From positions 1 through 10,287 of the forward strand of contig CATWBR010000135.1 of the NCBI GenBank assembly GCA_958349075.1: DNA of 10,287 nucleotides, written 5' to 3'. Made by a program: the position numbers and the translations under genes. The notes below the pieces were generated by a model. The model was given only the letters and a program-made list of their open reading frames with translations. It searched no databases and was not told the origin of the DNA. Within the stretch, counting starts at the first letter, position 1. The number at the start of each line of letters is the position of its first letter. Of the stretch, positions 1 to 6,639 are shown in pieces. The stretch comes from an uncultured Clostridium sp. GTDB taxonomy: Bacteria > Bacillota > Clostridia > Lachnospirales > Lachnospiraceae.

Positions 1-3
1 TAT

Positions 4-34
4 GATATAATGTGCACGAAGTGGACATTATATC
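4..34. repeat. Imperfect palindrome with extended -10 motif
   Basis: Arms at 4-13 and 25-34 are perfect 10-bp inverted repeats (GATATAATGT / ACATTATATC). Inside them, after one G-G mismatch, 15-17 (CAC) pairs with 21-23 (GTG) around a GAA loop. The left arm overlaps TGATATAAT at 3-11, a perfect extended -10 box (TGnTATAAT). The left edge of the window cuts off any -35 region or preceding gene. It could be an operator overlapping a promoter, or the start of a structured RNA or repeat element. The symmetry is seen directly; the function is unknown. Confidence 0.5.
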
Positions 35-42
35 TGCGCATA

Positions 43-72
43 CCGGTTTCAGCATCCACTGCTGAAGACCGG
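43..72. repeat. Bulged hairpin between the two palindromes
   Basis: CCGGTTTCAGC (43-53) can pair with GCTGAAGACCGG (61-72) around a 7-nt loop, with a single unpaired base in the right arm. There is no U-tract after it, so it is not a typical terminator. Together with the palindromes at 4-34 and 94-115 it makes three consecutive stems in about 120 bp, which hints at a structured transcript or a mobile palindromic element. Confidence 0.4.
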
Positions 73-93
73 GCGCTGAAATCCGTCGGAGAC

Positions 94-115
94 TCATATT
101 CACTGGTGAATATGA
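94..115. repeat. Perfect 22-bp palindrome overlapping a -10 box
   Basis: Perfect 10-bp arms lie at 94-103 (TCATATTCAC) and 106-115 (GTGAATATGA) with a TG centre. The right arm runs into the extended -10 element at 113-121. That placement is typical of a repressor operator over a promoter, and the repressor encoded just downstream is a natural candidate for autoregulation, but no known DeoR site is recognised here. It could instead form an RNA hairpin or be part of a repeat element. Confidence 0.5.
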
Positions 116-121
116 TATAAT
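113..121 (+). promoter_or_regulatory. Extended -10 promoter element upstream of the DeoR gene
   Basis: TGATATAAT matches the extended -10 consensus TGnTATAAT exactly (hexamer 116-121). The expected -35 position (about 93-98, CTCATA) is poor, which extended -10 promoters tolerate. The same 11-mer TATGATATAAT occurs at 1-11, exactly 110 bp upstream. If used, it leaves a leader of roughly 190 nt before the DeoR start. The rest of 122-314 shows no gene; it holds a small symmetric site TGTAT-CAA-ATACA (155-167) and A/T-rich sequence. Confidence 0.4.
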
Positions 122-314
122 ATCTGAAAAAGAATATGGCAAAATTGTTAAGAATGTATCAAATACAACCGGAAATCCATATTAGGCATTTCATGAAAGG
201 TAGAAAAATAAAGACTCACACCAATGTAAAATTATGCAATATGCACAAAGAGGGAATTGCGGTTTTTTGCGGATTTTCAACTTCCTCCACTCACTGAAAA
301 AAAGGAGATCATGT

Positions 315-1082
315 ATGCTAAAAAACGAACGTCTTAAATTTATTGTTAACAAGATTCGGGAGCAGCAGAACGTACGTGTAAAAGATTTAAAAGAACAGTT
401 CCAGGTTTCCGATGAAACCATCCGCAGAGATCTGATGGAGCTTGAGAAACAGGGGCTGCTGCGCTGCGTCCACGGCGGTGCGGTGTATGATTCTTTTACG
501 GCCAACGAATATGAGGTGGAGGTGCGCATCAACAATAATCCGATGGAGAAGGAGGCAATATGCAGGGAGGCCGCGGAGCTGGTGCAGGACGGCCAGTCCC
601 TGGCGATTCTGGCCTCCACGACGACCCTGCCGCTCGGAAAGTATCTGGTGGCCAAAAACAACCTGACCGTTGTGACGAACTCCATCCAGCTTGGAAACCA
701 GATATCTTCAAATAGGAGCAACCATGTCATACTTACCGCAGGCAATATCTGGCATGACCAGCAGAAGACAATGGGAGAACTGACGGCGTACTGTTTCCGA
801 AGATACCGGGTGGACAAGGCATTTTTCAGTGTTTCCGGAGTCTCGCCGTCCGATGGGCTTACGGAGTACACGGAGGAGGAGAGTGAACTTCTGCGGGCGG
901 CAATCGAGATGAGCCGGGAGAGAATTCTCCTGAATGATTCCACAAAATTCGGTGTGGTGGCCTTCTGCCGGTTTGCCGGTATTGAGGCCGTGCACCAGAT
1001 GATAACGGACTGGCATATTACAAAAAAAGAGCTGTCCTACTATATAGCAATGGGAATCAAGGTTTACTGCGCAGCAAAATAA
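315..1082 (+). CDS. DeoR-family transcriptional regulator
   Basis: Encodes 255 aa of the DeoR/GlpR sugar-metabolism repressor family, which bind DNA through an N-terminal winged helix-turn-helix and sense phosphorylated sugars through a C-terminal ribose-phosphate-isomerase-like domain. The HTH spans about residues 6-55 and carries the family signature (VSDETIRRDLMELEKQGLL, then HGGA at 53-56). The C-terminal domain has the conserved NDSTKFG at 207-213, with D208 and K211 in the effector pocket region. The start at 315 is chosen because GGAG at 304-307 lies 7 nt upstream; an in-frame ATG at 234 would add 27 residues unlike the family and lacks a ribosome site. The gene precedes the catabolic operon in the same direction, is separated from it by a terminator, and probably controls it. 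The inducer is inferred to be a pathway phosphate ester. Family assignment is secure; target and ligand are inference. Confidence 0.93.
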   Translation: MLKNERLKFIVNKIREQQNVRVKDLKEQFQVSDETIRRDLMELEKQGLLRCVHGGAVYDSFTANEYEVEVRINNNPMEKEAICREAAELVQDGQSLAILASTTTLPLGKYLVAKNNLTVVTNSIQLGNQISSNRSNHVILTAGNIWHDQQKTMGELTAYCFRRYRVDKAFFSVSGVSPSDGLTEYTEEESELLRAAIEMSRERILLNDSTKFGVVAFCRFAGIEAVHQMITDWHITKKELSYYIAMGIKVYCAAK

Positions 1083-1133
1083 TTCAAAACAGAGTGTCCC
1101 AACCCCGCTTGGACTTTTGTGGTTTTACTGGAA

Positions 1134-1143
1134 TGTGGCCACA
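1134..1143. other. Short perfect palindrome TGTGGCCACA
   Basis: A perfect 10-bp palindrome in the gap after the DeoR gene, upstream of the terminator. It could be chance or part of a protein-binding site; there is no T-tract and no recognised regulator match. Confidence 0.2.
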
Positions 1144-1171
1144 GAATAGAAAGAAAATAGTCTTAAATATC

Positions 1172-1215
1172 CCGTCTGTTAAAACATTTACGTGAGTTGA
1201 CAGACGGTTTTCTTT
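1172..1215 (+). terminator. Rho-independent terminator of the DeoR gene
   Basis: CCGTCTGT (1172-1179) pairs perfectly with ACAGACGG (1200-1207). The stem can extend inward by a G-U and two A-U pairs (to 1182/1197), followed by TTTTCTTT (1208-1215). It sits 90 nt after the DeoR stop. The right arm contains the TTGACA box of the putative operon promoter, so the end of one transcript and the start of the next overlap physically. Confidence 0.75.
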
Positions 1216-1225
1216 GTGCTAATTT
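1197..1225 (+). promoter_or_regulatory. Putative sigma-A promoter of the catabolic operon
   Basis: A perfect -35 hexamer TTGACA lies at 1197-1202. After a 17-bp spacer the -10 candidate is TAATTT (1220-1225), a 3/6 match to TATAAT. Predicted transcription would start near 1232, about 70 nt before the first operon gene at 1301. The -35 box is in the terminator stem of the preceding gene. The weak -10 suggests a regulated rather than strong constitutive promoter. Confidence 0.5.
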
Positions 1226-1228
1226 AAG

Positions 1229-1255
1229 CCTGTGAACAGGACAGACAACGTGTCC
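1229..1255. promoter_or_regulatory. Candidate operator: two overlapping inverted repeats at the predicted start site
   Basis: CCTGTGAACAGG (1229-1240) is a 5-bp inverted repeat with a GA centre. GGACA (1239-1243) and TGTCC (1251-1255) form a second one sharing its GG. Both lie just downstream of the -10 candidate, where a repressor would block initiation or early elongation. The DeoR protein encoded upstream is the obvious candidate binder. This is inference from position and symmetry only. Confidence 0.35.
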
Positions 1256-1300
1256 TTAGAGAAATGAGACACATGGAAGATATGAGGAGGGGATGAAATA

Positions 1301-2746
1301 ATGCAGGCGGATGTTGTGATTATTGGTGCAGGCGCGACGGGTTCTGCCATCGCAAGGGAGCTGTCCCGCTATGAGTTAAATGTCATTCTGGTTGAGCGGA
1401 ATGAGGATGTGGGCGGATACGCATCGAAGTGTAACAGTGCCACGCTGTGCAGCGGACACGATGCAAAACCGGGTTCCCTGGAGGCGAAACTTACATCGGC
1501 TTCCAACCGGGTATACGATCAGGTCTGTAAAGATCTGGATGTGGAGATGAACCGGCTTGGGATGATTTATGTGGCCCATGACGAAAAAGATCTGGATCAG
1601 CTTAAGGCAATCAGGAAGAAAGCCATCTTAAACGGCGAGTACAATGTGCAGATGCTTTCGGGAGAAAAGGTCCATGAGATGGAGCCTTCCCTGAACCCCG
1701 ACATTGTGGGAGGCCTGCTGGTGCCGAATGAGGCGATTGTGGATGTGATGGAGCTGTTGTTTGCCTTCGTCGAGAATGCAATGGACAACGGGGTCAAGGT
1801 CATGCTTGGCACGACCGTTTCCCGGATCAACGTGGACCCGGAAACCCATGCCGTGAAATCGGTTGAAACCGATCGGGGAGAGATTGAATGCCGCTTTGCA
1901 ATTAATGCCGCGGCAATCTACGCAGACAAACTGGCACAGTCGGTCGGCTTCTGTGATTATTACAATTATCCCCGCACCGGACAGTTCTTCGTCCTTGATA
2001 AGAATTTACCGTACAAACCGGGACATATCATCGTGCCCCTTCCCACACCGGTGAGCCGCGGACGGCTTTTGACGCCTACCATTCACGGAAACCTGCTGGT
2101 GGGTCCGTCGGCCGATAACATGAGTGACCGGGAGTGTACCAAGACGGATAAGGAGACCATGGACAGCATTGTTTCGGACTGCCGGAAGATGATACCGGCC
2201 GTTAGCCCATTTGACTCCGTGACACAGTTTTGCGGCGTGCGTCCTGCGATTTACCCGAAGAAGGACTGGAGAATCCGTACAGTAGACGGATGTAAGGGAT
2301 ACATAGAAGCAGTTGGAATCAACCAGGGAATCAGCGCGGCGCCGGGAGTTGCAAAATATGTGGCCGAACTGCTGGATGACGAAGGACTTAAACTGATAGA
2401 AAAAGAAAACTGGATCTCCGAAAGAAAGGCAATCAAACGTTTTGCTTCGATGACCGAGGAGGAACGTGACGAGGCAATCCGGAAGAATCCGCGGTATGGA
2501 AATATCATCTGCCGCTGCGAGACGGTCACCGAGGGGGAGATAGTGGAGGCCATCCACAAAGGACCGGGAGCGAGGAGCGTGGATGCCATTAAACGCAGGC
2601 TGCGCGCCGGAATGGGACGCTGCCAGGGCGGCTTCTGCGGCCCGCGTGTCGTGGAAATTCTTGCACGTGAGCTTTCGGTAACCGAAGAAGAAATCTGTAA
2701 GAATGAGCCGGGTTCTGAAATGCTGGTTCGCGTAAACAGAAAGTGA
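1301..2746 (+). CDS. GlpA-like FAD-dependent dehydrogenase with C-terminal BFD-type Fe-S domain
   Basis: Encodes 481 aa of the DAO/GlpA fold. An N-terminal dinucleotide site for FAD (VIIGAGATGSAIARE followed by the VERNEDVGG strand) leads into the substrate domain. The C-terminus carries a bacterioferritin-associated-ferredoxin-like [2Fe-2S] domain with Cys404, Cys406, Cys441 and Cys446 (CRC ... CQGGFC), as in anaerobic glycerol-3-phosphate dehydrogenase subunit A. The protein is shorter than E. coli GlpA (about 540 aa). GlpA oxidises the C2 hydroxyl of glycerol-3-phosphate; here the neighbours (aldolase, kinase) suggest a larger polyol phosphate, which is inference. It is the first gene of the operon, with AGGAGG at 1285-1290, 10 nt before the ATG. 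Ten nucleotides separate it from the next gene. Relatives are also annotated as L-2-hydroxyglutarate oxidase-like; the substrate cannot be read from sequence. Confidence 0.88.
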   Translation: MQADVVIIGAGATGSAIARELSRYELNVILVERNEDVGGYASKCNSATLCSGHDAKPGSLEAKLTSASNRVYDQVCKDLDVEMNRLGMIYVAHDEKDLDQLKAIRKKAILNGEYNVQMLSGEKVHEMEPSLNPDIVGGLLVPNEAIVDVMELLFAFVENAMDNGVKVMLGTTVSRINVDPETHAVKSVETDRGEIECRFAINAAAIYADKLAQSVGFCDYYNYPRTGQFFVLDKNLPYKPGHIIVPLPTPVSRGRLLTPTIHGNLLVGPSADNMSDRECTKTDKETMDSIVSDCRKMIPAVSPFDSVTQFCGVRPAIYPKKDWRIRTVDGCKGYIEAVGINQGISAAPGVAKYVAELLDDEGLKLIEKENWISERKAIKRFASMTEEERDEAIRKNPRYGNIICRCETVTEGEIVEAIHKGPGARSVDAIKRRLRAGMGRCQGGFCGPRVVEILARELSVTEEEICKNEPGSEMLVRVNRK

Positions 2747-2756
2747 GGATGACAGA

Positions 2757-4034
2757 ATGAATGAGAGATATGTGGACGTAGCTGTCATTGGAGCGGGACC
2801 CGCAGGACTGGCGGCAGCGGCGGCAGCGAAAAAAGAGGGCGCAGAGAAAGTGGTTCTGATTGAACGCGATTTCCGTCCGGGAGGAATTCTGGAGCAGTGC
2901 ATCCATACCGGATTCGGACTTAAGTATTTCGGGGAAGAGCTGGCAGGGCCCGAATACGCGGAGCGTTTCATAGAAGTCTGTGACGGGCTTGGAATCGAGA
3001 TGATGTTAAACACAATGGTCTTAAGCATAGACGGACCCAAACACCGGATCCACGCGGCAAACAAATCGGGCGCCGTACTGGTGGAGGCGGGAGCGATTAT
3101 CCTCTCCATGGGCTGCCGGGAGCGCACAAGGGCACAGATTGTGATTCCGGGTTCCCGTCCCGCAGGCGTTTATACTGCGGGTACGGCACAGCGTTTCTGT
3201 AATGTGCAGAACCACATTGTGGGCAATGAAATCGTGATTGTAGGTTCCGGTGATATTGGAATGATCATGGCCCGAAGGATGACCCTGGAGGGCGCAAAGG
3301 TGAAGGCGGTTATCGAAGTAATGCCTTACCTGGCGGGACTCACCAGAAACAGGGTGCAGTGCCTGGATGATTTTGGAATCCCGCTCTATTTAAGCCATAC
3401 CATTGTCGATATCGACGGAAAATGCCGTGTAAAGGGCGTGACGGTGGCAAAGGTGGATGAAAAGAAACAGCCGGTTCCCGGAACGGAGTTTAAGATTGAC
3501 TGCGATACCGTACTTCTGTCGGTGGGACTGATACCGGAGAACGAGGTGTCGAAGACGGCCGGCGTGGCCCTTGACCGGGTGACAAACGGTCCGGTTGTAG
3601 ACAACACGATGATGACCAATATACCCGGGATCTTTGCCTGCGGCAATGTGGTTCATGTCAATGACCTGGTGGACAACGTGTCTGCGGAGAGTGAGCTGGC
3701 GGGTACTTATGCGGCCAGATACGCGGCGGGAAAAGACGGGGATGATGAGACGGAGATACCTGTAAAACCTGGAAACCTGGTGCGCTACATGGTTCCGCAG
3801 TCCGTTAAACCGGATAAGACGGAGAAGGAAGTAAAGATGTATTTCCGTGTGCTGGCACCGACGAAGCAGGTTACGGTCGAGGCGGTGTGCGGAGATAAGG
3901 TCCTCTATAAAGCCAGAAAAGCATTTGTCAATCCTGGGGAAATAGAGCAGATCAGGATACCGGCCGAAAAACTTTCCGGCCTGACACAGGGAGAAATCGT
4001 TGTAAATGTCACAAAGGAGGAGGTGAAGGCATGA
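2757..4034 (+). CDS. FAD/NAD(P)-dependent oxidoreductase (pyridine nucleotide-disulphide fold)
   Basis: Encodes 425 aa with two nucleotide-binding Rossmann motifs: GAGPAG at residues 12-17 for FAD and GSGDIG at 163-168 for NAD(P). A C-terminal FAD-closing segment (IPGIFACGNVVHVNDLVDN) follows, typical of the family. A tail of about 80 residues after the oxidoreductase core is less conserved. No CxxxxC redox disulphide is apparent, so disulphide reduction is unlikely. In clostridial clusters this protein sits where E. coli has GlpB and probably moves electrons from the GlpA-like dehydrogenase to a nicotinamide carrier; that role is inferred from context. A GAGGA site within the preceding stop region serves the ATG at 2757. 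Its TGA overlaps the next gene's ATG (ATGA at 4031-4034), indicating translational coupling. Confidence 0.88.
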   Translation: MNERYVDVAVIGAGPAGLAAAAAAKKEGAEKVVLIERDFRPGGILEQCIHTGFGLKYFGEELAGPEYAERFIEVCDGLGIEMMLNTMVLSIDGPKHRIHAANKSGAVLVEAGAIILSMGCRERTRAQIVIPGSRPAGVYTAGTAQRFCNVQNHIVGNEIVIVGSGDIGMIMARRMTLEGAKVKAVIEVMPYLAGLTRNRVQCLDDFGIPLYLSHTIVDIDGKCRVKGVTVAKVDEKKQPVPGTEFKIDCDTVLLSVGLIPENEVSKTAGVALDRVTNGPVVDNTMMTNIPGIFACGNVVHVNDLVDNVSAESELAGTYAARYAAGKDGDDETEIPVKPGNLVRYMVPQSVKPDKTEKEVKMYFRVLAPTKQVTVEAVCGDKVLYKARKAFVNPGEIEQIRIPAEKLSGLTQGEIVVNVTKEEVKA

Positions 4035-4384
4035 TCGAAAAAGAAGTAATCTGTGTCATCTGTCCGTCAAGCTGCCACGTCACCGTGAAAGGCGACGGGA
4101 AAACGGTCAGTGAGATAAGCGGTTACACCTGTAAGCGCGGTAAGGATTATGCGGAGGCGGAGTATATAGCGCCGATGCGGACTCTGGCGACGACCGTGAA
4201 GGCGGAGGGTTACAGCTGCCCGATCATTGCGGTCCGCTCCAATAAACCTATGCCGAAAGAAAAGATATTTGATGCGATGGCCGAGATTCAGAAGGCAGTG
4301 GCGGTTCCGCCGTTCTATGTGGGGAAAACAGTGATTGAAAATATTCTGGACACAGGGGTGGACATCGTGCTGTCCAATCAGTAA
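4031..4384 (+). CDS. DUF1667 cysteine-rich protein (GlpABC-like complex partner)
   Basis: A 117-aa protein of the DUF1667 family, which almost always accompanies the two preceding kinds of oxidoreductase. Cys8, Cys11 and Cys15 form CxxCPxxC, and Cys34 follows, a pattern fit for an Fe-S cluster. A conserved central segment (VRSNKPMPKEKIFDAM) and a C-terminal domain follow. No signal peptide or membrane segment is seen, so it should be cytosolic, unlike the membrane anchor GlpC. Its likely job is electron transfer or assembly in a three-subunit dehydrogenase with its neighbours (inference). The ribosome site AAGGAGGAGG at 4014-4023 is very strong and lies inside the upstream gene. Family assignment is firm; biochemical role is not established from sequence. 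Confidence 0.85.
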   Translation: MIEKEVICVICPSSCHVTVKGDGKTVSEISGYTCKRGKDYAEAEYIAPMRTLATTVKAEGYSCPIIAVRSNKPMPKEKIFDAMAEIQKAVAVPPFYVGKTVIENILDTGVDIVLSNQ

Positions 4385-4410
4385 AAGCGTCCGGGGGTAA
4401 ATAGCAAAAG

Positions 4411-4450
4411 AGAAGGTATTAAACAGTAAAAGAAGGTATTAAACAGTAAA
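4411..4450 (+). repeat. Tandem 20-bp direct repeat before the kinase gene
   Basis: Two exact, adjacent 20-bp copies (4411-4430 and 4431-4450) lie in the 86-nt gap between the DUF1667 gene and the kinase gene. A partial third start (AAGAAAGGG) provides the kinase ribosome site. Each copy holds GAAGG, a weak Shine-Dalgarno-like core. Recent slippage duplication is the simplest origin; copy number could alter leader length and kinase translation. Confidence 0.85.
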
Positions 4451-4470
4451 AAGAAAGGGTGTACGGGAAT

Positions 4471-5574
4471 ATGAGGCATGTAGCGGAATTTGTACAGGGT
4501 TTACTGCAGGAAAATTATGATTTGGGGGAAATCGTAGAGGTTGAGCCGATTAAGGCGGGGGATACAAACAACAGCTTTTTCGCCATTGCGAAAAGAGACG
4601 GGGAAGAGAAAAAGTGGTATGTGCGCCAGTACAATACGGCCGAGCAGGAGCAGGACATCATTTATGAACATGCATTTGAAAAATACTATTCGGCCAATGT
4701 AAACGGCGCAATGCAGACGATGTCTCCGGTGGAGAACCGGACCGGTAAAACGTGGCTGGTGGCGGAGTTTGAGGGCCAGAGCAACTTCTACGCGGTATTT
4801 AACACTATCAGCGGACTGGAGCCGTATTCCTGGGAGTACAATGAGATGCCGCCCGAAGCCAAGGATTCCTGTGCGGAGATATGCGCCAGATTCCAGTCAT
4901 GGGCCTACGGTTTTGTGGGACCGGAGGGCAGCGGCAGGAGAGAACCGGAATTAGAGGAGCAGTTCAAAGTATGGAAAGAGGATCTGCCGGCCGCACAGGC
5001 GGAGAAGAAACAGAATCCCAAGGTATTTAAACGCTTTACGGATTATTATGAAAAGGAAATTCCGTATCTCATCGATACCATTGATTTCTGTGACAGGGAA
5101 CTTGCAAAGTGCAGGGATCGGCTTAAAAAGTGTATCTGCCATAAGGATCTGAACCCCGGAAACGTAATGTTCGATGAAAATGACAAAGTCATCGCAGTTT
5201 TCGATCTGGACTGGGTTAACACGGATTACAGGCTTTATGATCTGGGATGGATGAGTTATCAGGCTCTGGCGTCCTGGGATACGGCAGCCTGGGGAGATGT
5301 GGCAGTGGAGAAAATCGGAAGGTTTATTTCCATCTACAACCAGACCATGAAAGAGACAGGCTGCGAACTCGGCGCACTGAACGACGAGGAGCGGATGTTC
5401 TATCCGGTCATGATGATTATCGGAGCGGTAAAGGTAATTATGGACTTTACCTGCTATGAAAACCATGAGTCGGAAGTGCACAGGATGTTCGTCAACACAT
5501 GGAGATTTGTAGAGAGCGTACACTTTATGCGGGAGCATTTAGACGAGATCCGGGCGGCCGTCACAGATGAATGA
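4471..5574 (+). CDS. Aminoglycoside phosphotransferase (APH)-fold small-molecule kinase
   Basis: A 367-aa member of the APH/choline kinase/homoserine kinase superfamily, which transfers ATP phosphate to a hydroxyl of a small metabolite. The catalytic loop is HKDLNPGN at 224-231 (Asp226 base, Asn231 metal ligand), and the DFD-type metal site is DLD at 245-247. The N-lobe shows IKAGDTNNSFF at 27-37, like other metabolic members such as methylthioribose and homoserine kinases. The operon setting argues for a catabolic kinase rather than antibiotic resistance. I chose ATG 4471, with AAAGGG about 11 nt upstream; a GTG at 4459 would add four residues but has no ribosome site. If the transporter does not phosphorylate its cargo, this enzyme would supply the phosphate ester used by the dehydrogenase and aldolase (inference). 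The substrate is unknown; an amino alcohol, polyol or deoxy-sugar are all possible. Confidence 0.85.
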   Translation: MRHVAEFVQGLLQENYDLGEIVEVEPIKAGDTNNSFFAIAKRDGEEKKWYVRQYNTAEQEQDIIYEHAFEKYYSANVNGAMQTMSPVENRTGKTWLVAEFEGQSNFYAVFNTISGLEPYSWEYNEMPPEAKDSCAEICARFQSWAYGFVGPEGSGRREPELEEQFKVWKEDLPAAQAEKKQNPKVFKRFTDYYEKEIPYLIDTIDFCDRELAKCRDRLKKCICHKDLNPGNVMFDENDKVIAVFDLDWVNTDYRLYDLGWMSYQALASWDTAAWGDVAVEKIGRFISIYNQTMKETGCELGALNDEERMFYPVMMIIGAVKVIMDFTCYENHESEVHRMFVNTWRFVESVHFMREHLDEIRAAVTDE

Positions 5575-5622
5575 TTCACACGATTGATTAGTAACAGATA
5601 AAGAAATCAGGAGGAAAGAAGA

Positions 5623-6240
5623 ATGGATATCAGGGCAATTCATGAAGTATTAACCATTGCAAAGAGACTGGATGACAAGGGGCTCTGCAATGCATTTGAG
5701 GGAAATGTATCGGTAAAAAGAGACGGATACCTTTACATTACGCCGTCGGGCAAGAATAAAGCGACGCTTACGGAAGAAATGATTGCCGTATTCGACGAGG
5801 AAGGAAACCAGGTATCCGGCATTTACCCGGCATCCTCTGAGCTTAAGATGCACCGTGCCGTTTACGGGATGAGGGACAATATAGGGGGCGTGGTTCATGC
5901 ACATACTCCGTTCCTGACCGCTTATGCGCTTTGCGCGAAGCCGTTTGAATCGTTTGCCCATGCCGAGATGCTCTGGGATCACAAAAAGGTGGAAGTGGTG
6001 CCCTACGGAAGACCGGGTTCCGACGATATCTATAAGGGAGCGGAAACGATTTTCCAGAAAGGAAGGGACATATGCCTGCTGGCCAACCACGGGGTTCTGG
6101 CTGTCGGCAGCACGGTCTTCGATGCGATGAATAAGCTGGAGTCGGTAGAGAACGCATGTAAAATCTGCACGCTGGCCAAATTGATCGGGGAGCCGGCGGA
6201 TCTTCCGAAAGAGGAGATTGAAACGCTGTTAAGCCTGTAA
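5623..6240 (+). CDS. Class II (zinc) aldolase, fuculose-phosphate aldolase/AraD family
   Basis: A 205-aa class II aldolase/adducin-fold enzyme; the family cleaves ketose-1-phosphates to DHAP and an aldehyde, or epimerises pentulose phosphates. The phosphate-binding loops are EGNVSV (26-31) and TPSG (40-43), with SSE at 71-73. Glu73 is the catalytic acid/base position of E. coli FucA, and the zinc ligands correspond to His92, His94 (HAH) and His156 (NHG). FucA Tyr113 appears to be replaced: the segment reads FAHAEM with Ala after the His, so the aldehyde side of the substrate probably differs from L-lactaldehyde. AGGAGG at 5609-5614, 8 nt before ATG, is a strong ribosome site. In the proposed pathway it splits the ketose phosphate made by the GlpA-like enzyme. 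A decarboxylase or epimerase role, both known in this fold, is not excluded. Confidence 0.88.
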   Translation: MDIRAIHEVLTIAKRLDDKGLCNAFEGNVSVKRDGYLYITPSGKNKATLTEEMIAVFDEEGNQVSGIYPASSELKMHRAVYGMRDNIGGVVHAHTPFLTAYALCAKPFESFAHAEMLWDHKKVEVVPYGRPGSDDIYKGAETIFQKGRDICLLANHGVLAVGSTVFDAMNKLESVENACKICTLAKLIGEPADLPKEEIETLLSL

Positions 6241-6273
6241 CTTGTAAAAGTGCAAAATAGTTAGGAGAAGGAA

Positions 6274-6639
6274 ATGAATTCAGCACTGATGTTTGGAGTC
6301 TGCCTGGCGGCGGCCCTGTTTCTGCAGACATGGGGAAGTCTGGTGCAGTATAAAAGGGTCACCAGGGATTATCAGGAAATCAGAAAACGGAACGCAGTTG
6401 TTTCTGTGGGCAAGAGCACATACAGGGGCATGAACAGAACGGCTGTGCTTGGCTTTAATTCCTCGGGGATTCTTAACGAGGCGTATGTTTTATCCGGAGT
6501 AACGGTTTTTGCAAAGCTTAAACAGTTATCCGGCCATAACGGGGAGCATTATTCCGCCGTCAAAGATTACTACAGCAAAGACAAACGGATGGCCTGCGTC
6601 GTACAGGCCGTCCGGTATATGGAGGGGTCATATGATTGA
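6274..6639 (+). CDS. GutM, glucitol operon activator-type membrane protein
   Basis: A 121-aa protein resembling E. coli GutM, described as an activator of the glucitol operon. An N-terminal hydrophobic segment (about residues 4-20) anchors a short cytosolic domain with family features: VGKSTYRGMNRTAVLGF, then SGILNEAYVLSGVTVFA. In Firmicutes gutM is usually found inside glucitol-type PTS operons next to the EIIC genes, as here. It ends 8 nt inside the next gene, implying coupled translation. AGGAG at 6263-6267 precedes the ATG. No GutR-type regulator is in the window, so it is unclear what it would activate; a role in transporter assembly or stability is an alternative. Confidence 0.85.
   Translation: MNSALMFGVCLAAALFLQTWGSLVQYKRVTRDYQEIRKRNAVVSVGKSTYRGMNRTAVLGFNSSGILNEAYVLSGVTVFAKLKQLSGHNGEHYSAVKDYYSKDKRMACVVQAVRYMEGSYD

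Noticed and set aside
1..121. CRISPR array or insertion sequence end
   Set aside because: Only one pair of short direct repeats is present, without regular spacers; no transposase or target-site duplication is visible.
234..314. A 27-residue N-terminal extension of the DeoR protein
   Set aside because: No ribosome site precedes 234 and the added residues do not look like the family; GGAG is correctly spaced before 315.
191..943. A 250-codon minus-strand frame opposite the DeoR gene
   Set aside because: It mirrors the DeoR coding sequence; the product is Ser/Arg rich and resembles nothing, while the + strand protein has full family motifs.
2006..3127. A 373-codon open frame on the minus strand
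   Set aside because: It lies antisense across two well-supported + strand oxidoreductase genes, has no ribosome site, and its translation is low-complexity and unlike any family. It is a shadow of codon bias.
4471..5574. Aminoglycoside resistance gene
   Set aside because: Only the superfamily fold is shared; the gene is embedded in a catabolic operon and no resistance context (mobile element, cassette) is present.
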